From Halomonas halophila (GTDB lineage: Bacteria > Pseudomonadota > Gammaproteobacteria > Pseudomonadales > Halomonadaceae): DNA of 6,823 bases. Position numbers and translations under genes: made by a program. This document shows, one piece after another, positions 1 through 5,688 of this stretch (position 1 is the stretch's first letter; every line of letters starts with the position of its first letter). The stretch covers positions 1-6,823 of the forward strand of contig DJIP01000345.1 of NCBI GenBank assembly GCA_002433675.1, given 5' to 3'. Under the pieces are notes generated by a model. The model did no database searches and was not told the origin of the DNA. It saw only the letters and a program-made list of their open reading frames with translations.

Positions 1-25
1 GAAGCTGTATGGTGGAAGCACCTTA

Positions 26-62
26 ACGCCTGGGAGCTCATACTCACCAGGCGTCACTTTTT
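26..62 (+). terminator. Probable Rho-independent terminator of the upstream unit
   Basis: ACGCCTGG (26-33) pairs perfectly with CCAGGCGT (47-54). Inside, GAG (34-36) can pair with CTC (43-45), leaving one bulged A and a 6-base loop. After two spacer bases beyond the stem the sequence runs CTTTTT (57-62). A GC stem followed by five Ts is the usual intrinsic terminator pattern. It ends about 65 bases before the ATP-grasp start, so it most likely closes a plus-strand gene lying left of the window. Confidence 0.55.
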
Positions 63-128
63 GAGGATGACGACCACGAACAACCAGCACCATTACGCCC
101 ACCAACGCCCATTCCAAGGAGGCGCTGC

Positions 129-1352
129 ATGAACAAGGATCCCAACAAAGGCTACATCGCACTACTCGGCTGGAGCCTGAACGCCATCGAGGCCGCCGAG
201 AATTTCGACCGTCGCTACGTTGTCGTGGCCCCGGACTGGGCCGAGGACTACTGCAAGCAGCACGATATCCCCTACGTCTCCTGGAACTTCGAACGGCTCA
301 ACGACCGCTCACTGGAAATCGCCGAGACCCTGCGCGACATGGGCGTGGACGTGTCCATTCCGCTGTTCGAGGAAACCGTGGAGTGGGCCGGTGCGATCAA
401 CTCGGTGTTGATGGACAACCCGCGCCTCTATGGCCAGTCGCTGCTGCTGCGTGACAAGGCCCTGATGAAGCGGCGTGCGCAGCTTGGCGGCATTCGTGTC
501 GGCATCTTCGAGGAAGCCCACGACCACCAGGACGTCATCCGCTTCCTCAAGCGGGTCAACCAGACACTGCTCAAGCTCGACGGTGACCCCAACGACCCCA
601 TCCACCTCAAGGCCTTCGACAAGGCTGGCTGCCTTGGCCACCGGGTTATCCGTACCCCCGACGAGGTCGACACCATCCCGGAAGAGGAATTTCCGGTGCT
701 GATGGAATCCCACCTGGACGGCTGGGAGTTCGCGGTGGAGGCCTGGATCCATGACGGCAAGATCGCCTTTCTCAATATCTCCGAGTACGTGACCCTGGGT
801 TATTCGGTGTTCGTGCCGGCCTCGCCAGAGCTCGAGCGCTACCGCGAGCAGATCCGCGTACAGATCGAGAAGCTGATCAAGGCCTTCGACATCGACTTCG
901 GCCTGATCCACCCCGAGTACTTCGTCACCAGCGATGGCGAGATGTACTTCGGCGAAGTGGCCTATCGTCCGCCCGGCTTCAAGGTGTTTGAGTTACTTGA
1001 ACGGGTCTATGGCTTCAACGCCTACCAGGCCAGCATGCTGGTGTTCGACCCCAAGACCACGCCCGAGGAGGTCGCCGAGTTCTTCCCCCGCGAAGTGGTC
1101 GACGCCAACGGCTTCGCCGGTTGTTTCGGGGTTTATCCGCGCCGCCGCGTGGTCAGCCGCCTGGAAATCCCGGAGTCGGTGGAAGATCACCCCTACTTCG
1201 AGTCCCACGAACTGACCGCGCCGCTGGAAGAGACCGTCACCAAGCGTACCGCCTTCGGTACCCACTGGGGCCTGGTCTACTTCAAGGGCGACGACGCCCA
1301 TACCTTGCGCGACCTGTTGAAGGCACAGGAAGACGAGGACTATTACATCTAG
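129..1352 (+). CDS. ATP-grasp domain protein, putative carboxylate-amine/thiol ligase
   Basis: A 407-residue protein that starts at ATG six bases after a strong AAGGAGG (116-122). It has the ATP-grasp layout. An N-terminal Rossmann-like pre-ATP-grasp part starts at GYIALLGWS (8-16). It is followed by RDK (108-110) and HLKAFD (159-164), where K161 is a candidate ATP-binding lysine. The hinge MESHLDGWEFAVEAW spans 192-206. The metal-site strand has H261-P-E263 and GEVAYRPPG (275-283), with E263, E276 and R280 as likely metal or phosphate ligands. Known ATP-grasp enzymes activate a carboxylate as acyl phosphate and join it to an amine or thiol. The usual third metal ligand, the Asn of ExN, is Ala278 here; as I recall, an ExxxRPPG variant also occurs in other ATP-grasp groups. 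No signal peptide or membrane segment is seen, so it is probably cytoplasmic. The next gene encodes a papain-like hydrolase, which suggests ligation/hydrolysis of one shared product. The substrate is unknown; the family call is confident. Confidence 0.88.
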   Translation: MNKDPNKGYIALLGWSLNAIEAAENFDRRYVVVAPDWAEDYCKQHDIPYVSWNFERLNDRSLEIAETLRDMGVDVSIPLFEETVEWAGAINSVLMDNPRLYGQSLLLRDKALMKRRAQLGGIRVGIFEEAHDHQDVIRFLKRVNQTLLKLDGDPNDPIHLKAFDKAGCLGHRVIRTPDEVDTIPEEEFPVLMESHLDGWEFAVEAWIHDGKIAFLNISEYVTLGYSVFVPASPELERYREQIRVQIEKLIKAFDIDFGLIHPEYFVTSDGEMYFGEVAYRPPGFKVFELLERVYGFNAYQASMLVFDPKTTPEEVAEFFPREVVDANGFAGCFGVYPRRRVVSRLEIPESVEDHPYFESHELTAPLEETVTKRTAFGTHWGLVYFKGDDAHTLRDLLKAQEDEDYYI

Positions 1353-1365
1353 CCCTGCCAGGTAA

Positions 1366-1389
1366 GCGCTGCCCCGTCGGGGGCAGCGC
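1366..1389 (+). terminator. GC hairpin after the ATP-grasp gene, terminator-like without T-tract
   Basis: GCGCTGCCCC (1366-1375) and GGGGCAGCGC (1380-1389) form a perfect 10-bp stem with a GTCG tetraloop, starting 13 bases after the ATP-grasp stop. No T-run follows, so intrinsic termination is doubtful. It could stabilise the upstream mRNA 3' end or only partly separate the two genes. Confidence 0.4.
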
Positions 1390-1455
1390 CGCCGGAGCGT
1401 CCCTCGCAAAGGGTCCGGTTGAACCGGATTGGCGACGCCGCCGTCTGCGCATGCG

Positions 1456-1461
1456 TATACT
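1456..1461 (+). promoter_or_regulatory. Candidate -10 box for the papain-like gene
   Basis: TATACT stands out in a very GC-rich spacer, about 100 bases before the GTG start. No good -35 hexamer lies at 16-18 bases; the nearest, TTGGCG at 1429-1434, is 21 bases away. This is a weak call, made only because the hairpin at 1366-1389 suggests the second gene may have its own promoter. Confidence 0.2.
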
Positions 1462-1548
1462 GGCATCGTCCGCTCGACGTGACACGACTCGACCGCCTGA
1501 TGTCGGGACTGCTGCCGGGACGCCTCCGGGAGCCAATTTCAGGACGAC

Positions 1549-1554
1549 AAGGAG
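1549..1554 (+). promoter_or_regulatory. Shine-Dalgarno that fixes the GTG start of the papain-like gene
   Basis: AAGGAG lies five bases before GTG at 1560-1562. The open frame continues upstream to a TTG at 1419, with an ATG at 1500, but neither has a ribosome site. The upstream residues are Arg/Gly-rich and do not look like conserved protein. GTG 1560 is therefore the preferred start. Confidence 0.7.
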
Positions 1555-1559
1555 CCGGT

Positions 1560-3581
1560 GTGACCACCCCAGACACTCCATCCCCCGCAGATAATGACAA
1601 GCTTCGGGGCCTGCTGACCAAGCTGGACGACGCGATCGCCAGCCTTGGCGAGTCCCGGGAGTTCGCCAAACCGGCCAAGCTGCCTCGGGTCATCGATACC
1701 TGTCGTCGGGTGCTGATGCAGCCGGGAGGCTGCGCGGAAATCGAACAGCGCGCCGAAACCCTCGAACAGGCTGGCCTGTTTCTGGGATCGGACTGGGCCA
1801 GCCCGCATATTCTGATCCCCTCCCTGACGACCCAGTCGCTCAAGAGCGCCGACAGTTCGCTGGTGGTCATCGAGGCCTTGAGCGAGTTGCGCATGTTGGC
1901 CGTCGCCAAGGGACGCTATCGCCACCACCTCATTTCCGATGAAGGGGCCCACCACTACCTCACCCAGGTCATGGCGATCAATCTGCCGCTGCTGTTTTCC
2001 GCCCCGTCGGAAGCCGAGCGCGAGACCCAGGGCCGTCTGGCCGAGATTCCCCGCCAGCTGTTTCAATACCTGGCCGAGCGCATCGGTTATGAACACGTCA
2101 TCGACGAGTTGATCAGCGAGATCTGGCGGATCCTGCAGCAGCGCCCGATCCAGGTCGATCCGGTCAAGCAGATGGTCACCCAGATCGCCCTGTGTCAGGC
2201 CAATCCCGAGATCGACCTGGGCGCCAGTGGCCAGGGCGCGGACCGCCTGGTCAGCTCGCTGTTCGGCCCGACCCAGGGCTGCCGTGAGGACCCCGGCATC
2301 GAGATCTACCGCGAACGCCTATACAGCATGGACGCGAGAGGCCTGCAGTACGAAGCCAGCGGTTTCGCCCGGGCGATGCACGACACCGGTCTGGTGTCGC
2401 CCTATCACCCGGTGCTGCTGCGCCACCTGCTCGACTTTGGCGACAACCTGCTGTCCGAGGCGCTGGGCCTTTCGTCCACCGGCCGCGATTGCCTGCTGTG
2501 CTACCGCGACCTGGTCCACACCATGGTGCGCACCGCCATCTATCCAGAGACCGCCCAGGCCGTCTATGGGCTGGCGCTGACCCTGGAACGTGGCATCCTT
2601 TACCAGCCACCGGTGGCGCCGGCACTGTGGCGCCAGCTTGGCCTGAAGCTATCCGACTGGTCCGAGGCACGACTCCACGCCGCCTTCGGTGATGGCGTGT
2701 CCTACCGGGCCCGCCTGATGGAGGGCGTGCTGTGCATGCTGGGCCTTCCATTGGGGGTCGGCCAGGGCAACAACCCGACCTGCCAGTCGGCGCGAGCACT
2801 GTCCATGTGGGCCTACAACGACCCGGACTATCTGTTGCAGATGGTGGCCTGGGCCGCCCGCGACGATGAGATCCTGATGCACTTCGAAGGCCAGCCGATC
2901 TCGTCCCAGGAGAGCATCTCCGGCGTCGCCCAGACCCTGCCGCTGGACCTTGACCCAGTGTCGCTGCTGGTCGTGCCGCATCTGGATCGTATCTACGCCG
3001 AGATGGGGCGTCGCTGCCTGGGCCGTGAGGGAGACCCCCATCGCTGGGTCAACCCGGAATTCCATGGCTGGTGGGCAGGGCGCGGGTTTCGTATCAATGT
3101 CGACGTGGCCACCGGCCAGCTCACCGATCTGGACACCTTCCTGCGCCATTTCTATGCGAGCTACCACCCCTACTACAACGGTAACCAGCCGCTGATTCAC
3201 CCCCAGCCTGCCGGCATCGCCGTCACCGACAGCGCCGGGCGCTTCATCGGCTGGCATGCCATCACCGTGTTGCGGGCCTCACTGGATCCGTCGGGCCAGA
3301 TGCGTATCTACTTCTTCAACCCCAACAACGATAGCGGCCAGGACTGGGGCATGGGCGTGAAGGTCAGCACCTCCAGCCACGGCGAGCGCTTTGGTGAAGC
3401 CTCCCTGCCCTTCGAGCAGTTCGCCTCACGTCTGTACATCTATCACTACGACCCGCTGGAGCACGGCGAACTGGCCCAGGTCGACCAGCAGCAACTCGAC
3501 CGCGTCGTCGCCATGATTCAGGAAAGCTGGGGCGCCGACCGCATCCCGGCAGGTGGCCTACAGGCCGACGAGGGCCTCTAA
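1560..3581 (+). CDS. Large protein with C-terminal papain-like cysteine hydrolase domain
   Basis: About 673 residues from GTG 1560. I do not recognise a named family. The C-terminal half carries a papain-like (clan CA type) set. Q402 and C408 in GVGQGNNPTCQSAR have the same six-residue offset as Gln19 and Cys25 of papain. H566 lies in GWHAITVL and N587 in FFNPNNDSGQDWG, recalling papain's DHAV and NSWGxxWG. The order Gln-Cys-His-Asn is correct. Residues 1-390 look mainly alpha-helical and soluble, with polar and leucine-rich stretches, no signal peptide and no clear membrane helix; their role is unknown. The inferred job is a thiol peptidase, amidase or transamidase in the cytoplasm. Position after an ATP-grasp gene, same strand with a 207-base gap, suggests linked function. 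Codon use matches the ATP-grasp gene and tlyA, so it appears native. The hydrolase call is an inference from motifs; a catalytically inactive homologue is possible but less likely because all four residues are present. Confidence 0.75.
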   Translation: MTTPDTPSPADNDKLRGLLTKLDDAIASLGESREFAKPAKLPRVIDTCRRVLMQPGGCAEIEQRAETLEQAGLFLGSDWASPHILIPSLTTQSLKSADSSLVVIEALSELRMLAVAKGRYRHHLISDEGAHHYLTQVMAINLPLLFSAPSEAERETQGRLAEIPRQLFQYLAERIGYEHVIDELISEIWRILQQRPIQVDPVKQMVTQIALCQANPEIDLGASGQGADRLVSSLFGPTQGCREDPGIEIYRERLYSMDARGLQYEASGFARAMHDTGLVSPYHPVLLRHLLDFGDNLLSEALGLSSTGRDCLLCYRDLVHTMVRTAIYPETAQAVYGLALTLERGILYQPPVAPALWRQLGLKLSDWSEARLHAAFGDGVSYRARLMEGVLCMLGLPLGVGQGNNPTCQSARALSMWAYNDPDYLLQMVAWAARDDEILMHFEGQPISSQESISGVAQTLPLDLDPVSLLVVPHLDRIYAEMGRRCLGREGDPHRWVNPEFHGWWAGRGFRINVDVATGQLTDLDTFLRHFYASYHPYYNGNQPLIHPQPAGIAVTDSAGRFIGWHAITVLRASLDPSGQMRIYFFNPNNDSGQDWGMGVKVSTSSHGERFGEASLPFEQFASRLYIYHYDPLEHGELAQVDQQQLDRVVAMIQESWGADRIPAGGLQADEGL

Positions 3582-3586
3582 AACGC

Positions 3587-3640
3587 CACTGGCCCGGACC
3601 TGGGGGAAGAGTCCTTCCTTCCGCCAAGCCCGGGCCAGTG
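3587..3640 (+). terminator. Long-stem hairpin after the papain-like gene
   Basis: CACTGGCCCGG (3587-3597) pairs perfectly with CCGGGCCAGTG (3630-3640), starting five bases after the stop codon. The 32-base loop holds a small inner stem, GGAAG (3605-3609) with CTTCC (3614-3618). The flank is pyrimidine-rich (CCCTTCCTTC) but is not a pure T-run. It probably marks the 3' end of the ATP-grasp/papain-like unit, by termination or by mRNA protection. Confidence 0.45.
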
Positions 3641-4053
3641 CCCTTCCTTCTGCCTGTGTAAACCCTCGATCCCGTTCTTCGCCTTGCCACCCTGCTCGAC
3701 CATCAGGTAACAGCGCCTATACTCAAACTAGGCTATCCCAACGCCATCCTTATTTTTTTGAACAGTAGAGGAAGACCAAACAGGTCACGCCCAAGAGACA
3801 ACGTAATCTGAATAGTTTTCGGAGTTCAGGATGACTCCGTAACGGGATACCTTCGCGTACACAACTCCCCCTACTTCTTGACGTTTAACGTACCGTCGAG
3901 ATATAGAGCGCAGCGACAAAGCCTGCCCGCGTTCACGCTGTAGCTAGGCGAGTTTACTCCATATCGCAGAGATAACCGAAATATCTACCACAATATGAAA
4001 GAAATGGTAAAGGCCCAACCTTCTTGCGTCTACAGCCACTTGTCACACCGCAA
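3641..4053. other. Gene-free AT-rich stretch, left part of the island
   Basis: No convincing gene on either strand. Composition shifts from GC-rich to mixed or AT-rich at about 3660-3750. Visible items are: GCCTA (3715-3719) with TAGGC (3729-3733), an inverted repeat overlapping a TATACT (3718-3723) that lacks a good -35; a run of seven Ts (3753-3759); CGGAGT (3820-3825) with ACTCCG (3834-3839), an 8-base-loop hairpin; and TTGCG (4024-4028) with CGCAA (4049-4053), just beyond the stop of the minus-strand glycine-zipper gene, with no T-run. None can be assigned a role with confidence. Confidence 0.5.
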
Positions 4054-4398
4054 CTAAGCCTCATTAAATGCGTGCTCACAGCTCAAACACTTAAAATTAT
4101 CAAGAATATTCTCGTCTACAGCCCTACCCGTCATCGCTCCAGCCGTGGCACCTACTGTACCTCCTGCCAAGGCACCAGCGATAGCTCCCGCCACAGTTCC
4201 AATCGAGGCTCCCGCAGCCGCACCGAGAGGGCCAGCAATCAAGCCAACTGCCGCACCTGCTTTTCCTCCCGCAGCAGCACCAGCCACGGCGGTTGCCGCC
4301 CCACCGGCTGCTCCCCCCATCCCCCCGATCGTAGCGCCGGCTCGTTTTCCATAATTCCGCTTGTCAATCTTTAAAGATCCACACTTTGGACACTGCAT
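4054..4398 (-). CDS. Glycine-zipper protein with paired CxxC zinc-ribbon ends
   Basis: 114 residues from ATG at 4398. AAGGAG lies seven bases upstream; a GTG two codons earlier is only one base from that site and is rejected. The ends carry C3-P-K-C6 and C104-L-S-C107, together enough for one four-cysteine zinc ribbon. Between them, residues about 20-92 are nearly all Gly/Ala with many GxxxG steps (GGMGGAAGG, GAIAGALAGG), the pattern of glycine-zipper segments that insert in or associate with membranes. The segment is long enough for two or three helices packing as a hairpin. Proteins of this design are, from memory, widespread as hypothetical proteins in Proteobacteria. No enzyme motif is present. 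It lies 210 bases downstream of the cold-shock/zinc-ribbon gene on the same strand, so the two may be co-expressed. Possible roles are a membrane-associated zinc-binding or stress protein; function unknown. Confidence 0.8.
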   Translation of the reverse strand: MQCPKCGSLKIDKRNYGKRAGATIGGMGGAAGGAATAVAGAAAGGKAGAAVGLIAGPLGAAAGASIGTVAGAIAGALAGGTVGATAGAMTGRAVDENILDNFKCLSCEHAFNEA

Positions 4399-4405
4399 TG
4401 TCACT

Positions 4406-4411
4406 CTCCTT
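4406..4411 (-). promoter_or_regulatory. Shine-Dalgarno that fixes the ATG start of the glycine-zipper gene
   Basis: The minus strand reads AAGGAG, seven bases before ATG (4398). A GTG at 4404 in the same frame is only one base away, so translation should start at ATG and give MQCPKCG. Confidence 0.75.
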
Positions 4412-4537
4412 CGGAATAACGCTCAAGTTCATAGGCATTTGAGACGACGCCCGTTTTTGCGGCAGAAAAAATGAGTGATGGGGCCCAATGCCCGCTAAAA
4501 CGACTTGTTGGACGGCAACTCCACCAATGTCAAATCT

Positions 4538-4552
4538 TGCAAAATTTTTGCA
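4538..4552. repeat. Perfect 15-base palindrome next to a TTGACA box
   Basis: TGCAAAATTTTTGCA has 7-bp arms around a central base. On the minus strand it is followed four bases later by TTGACA (4533-4528), a consensus -35. The matching -10 position holds only CAACAA, so the promoter is uncertain. It sits between the two minus-strand genes, about 130-150 bases before the glycine-zipper start. It could be an operator, or a chance palindrome in AT-rich DNA. Confidence 0.35.
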
Positions 4553-4608
4553 GAGCTCCTGCCTTCGAAAATATGTGTTTTAATATTGAGATTATTTTCG
4601 GAGAACGT

Positions 4609-5046
4609 TCACACAAAAATCACACCAAGAAGAAATATTACAATAACCGCCATTATTATCCATCCAATGACGTCACTAGCATTCGTGAAGGTCTTAAATG
4701 TGGAGCCACAGAAGGGACAAATAGATTTTTTGGGTACTGGCGTCCATCCATATGCACCACGGATGGTAGGCGGCCCAGTAATAATTCGGGGGATTATCTC
4801 TTTGTGGCAACTCGAACAGTTCACACGGCCACTCGATTCTTGAGTTGAGCCTTGGGTCATTATCGTAACGTTTTTCCCGGCGAGTCCTTTCTTTCCTTGA
4901 TAGCTTTCAAACTCCACCGTGCTGCCGTTTTTGGGGAGAGTCGGGCCAACCACCGATTGTGCATTTATATATCGATCTTTACCGTCCTCTCCAGTGACGA
5001 ACCCATACCCCTTGTCTGCAGAAAACCATTTTACAGTCCCCTTCAC
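4609..5046 (-). CDS. Cold-shock domain, zinc ribbon and C-terminal membrane anchor protein
   Basis: 145 residues from GTG at 5046, preceded three bases upstream by GGGGGGAGG. The start is set by the typical cold-shock opening MKGTVKWFSADKGYGFV. Residues 1-65 form a cold-shock (OB-fold) domain: W7 and F8, and RNP1 as KGYGFV (12-17). RNP2 is degenerate, DRYINAQSV (24-32) where the family usually has something like VFVHFS, so nucleic-acid affinity may be altered. A zinc ribbon follows: C77-S-S-C80 and C110-P-F-C113. The C-terminus (about 126-145) is one hydrophobic helix ending at the last residue, consistent with a tail anchor in the inner membrane and the domains in the cytoplasm. Ordinary cold-shock proteins are about 70 residues, so this is a fused form. 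The inferred role is a membrane-tethered RNA or DNA binder. Composition is AT-richer than the flanking genes, which suggests transfer. Expression control is unknown; a long leader of the cold-shock type cannot be shown here. Confidence 0.85.
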   Translation of the reverse strand: MKGTVKWFSADKGYGFVTGEDGKDRYINAQSVVGPTLPKNGSTVEFESYQGKKGLAGKNVTIMTQGSTQESSGRVNCSSCHKEIIPRIITGPPTIRGAYGWTPVPKKSICPFCGSTFKTFTNASDVIGWIIMAVIVIFLLGVIFV

Positions 5047-5112
5047 TTACCTCCCCCCAAACCGAGTTAAAACTTATAACGTATTTTTACGCGTCAGCAC
5101 ACGCGGCACTTA

Positions 5113-5139
5113 CGTATAATTTCCGCCCAAAATTTTCAA
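5113..5139 (-). promoter_or_regulatory. Candidate promoter for the cold-shock/zinc-ribbon gene
   Basis: The minus strand has TTGAAA (5139-5134), a 15-base spacer, then TATACG (5118-5113). Another -10-like TATAAG lies at 5078-5073 without a recognisable -35. The spacer of the first is short, so the call is weak. If used, it gives a leader of about 60 bases before the GTG. Confidence 0.25.
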
Positions 5140-5572
5140 TCGTATGCATGCTCGAGCTTGACGCGACTGATCCTGCAAAATCTTCGTTTATCCACTTGAA
5201 AACTGACGGTTCGATTTTTGGACCCATCGGTTAACGTATGACACGCCCGAGTGATGGCTTTGTCTTGTCACCCGATGATGCCCGATCGAACAGCATTCCC
5301 TCGCCGTACTGCTTATCTCGCCGTCACTCGTCGCAACTCTGCACAGAGCTCATCATCTTATGAATTTCTAATTTAGCGTGTTGCTTTCAGCATAGCCGCT
5401 GACCCCGGCCATTTCGACTGGAAGATGAAACAAAAAACAGATGATCCCCCATGTCGTGAGAGCCCAGGCGGTGTCGAAAGGCGACGAGTGCTAGCCAGAG
5501 GCGAACGGCAGGTTAGCGAGTAGAAACTGACAGAATATGATGGAAAGCTGCGGGGACGGCTGTGGTGGACGG
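5140..5572. other. Gene-poor AT-rich stretch, right part of the island
   Basis: No confident gene. On the minus strand one frame is open from 5323 to 5087 except for a single TAA at 5233-5231. The lower half (ATG 5227 to TAA 5087) would encode 46 residues starting MGPKIEPSVFKW but has no ribosome site. A plus-strand 32-codon frame at 5425-5523 has an SD-like GGAAG touching its ATG and no recognisable product. Two related copies of a TGA(C/T)CCCC motif lie at 5400-5416 and 5442-5456. Composition returns to GC-rich at about 5550. Confidence 0.45.
5400..5456. repeat. Imperfect direct repeat, possible insertion-sequence end remnant
   Basis: TGACCCCGGCCATTTCG (5400-5416) and TGATCCCCCATGTCG (5442-5456) align with two mismatches plus a 2-base gap. 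Read on the minus strand, the first copy lies in CAGTCGAAATGGCCGGGGTCA. That resembles, from memory, repeated end sequences of some IS21-like elements. No transposase frame or partner end is in the window, so this is at most a short relic. Confidence 0.25.
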
Positions 5573-5619
5573 CTCAAAGCGCTTGAGACTGGTGTGCGCC
5601 CCCAACGGGGGCCTCGCCG

Positions 5620-5628
5620 TGGCATAAT
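5620..5628 (+). promoter_or_regulatory. Extended -10 promoter candidate for tlyA
   Basis: TGGCATAAT has the TGn extension plus CATAAT (5623-5628), five of six to consensus. No good -35 is visible at 17 bases, which is tolerable for extended -10 promoters. A GCCCCC-AAC-GGGGGC hairpin (5598-5612) occupies the -35 zone, and CTCAAAGCGCTTGAG (5573-5587), a near-palindrome, lies just upstream. The leader would be about 55 bases. Confidence 0.45.
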
Positions 5629-5688
5629 GCGCCGGCATTTTCTGCTTGAACTCCAGACGGCCCGACCAAGGCGCCACAGGAACACCCC

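Noticed and set aside
309..911. 200-codon open frame on the minus strand inside the ATP-grasp gene
   Set aside because: Shadow of a GC-rich codon pattern. The plus-strand frame has clear ATP-grasp motifs and a ribosome site.
1419..1559. Upstream extension of the papain-like gene to TTG 1419 or ATG 1500
   Set aside because: No ribosome site at either codon, Arg/Gly-rich translation, and a strong AAGGAG five bases before GTG 1560.
3785..3862. 25-codon minus-strand frame beginning at GTG with GGGGGAG two bases upstream
   Set aside because: The spacing is too short for a normal ribosome site, the peptide is unrecognised, and the length is easily reached by chance.
3641..4053. tRNA, CRISPR or small RNA in the AT-rich gap
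   Set aside because: No cloverleaf, no spaced repeats, and only short isolated inverted repeats.
4145..4354. Pro/Ala-rich plus-strand frame opposite the glycine-zipper gene
   Set aside because: It is the antisense of Gly/Ala codons. The minus frame has CxxC motifs and a good ribosome site.
5115..5120. Consensus TATAAT on the plus strand
   Set aside because: No -35 at a proper distance and no plus-strand gene for over 500 bases downstream.
5425..5523. 32-codon plus-strand frame (MKQKTDDPP...)
   Set aside because: The SD-like GGAAG touches the ATG with no spacer, it overlaps the suspected IS-end repeats, and no family is recognised.
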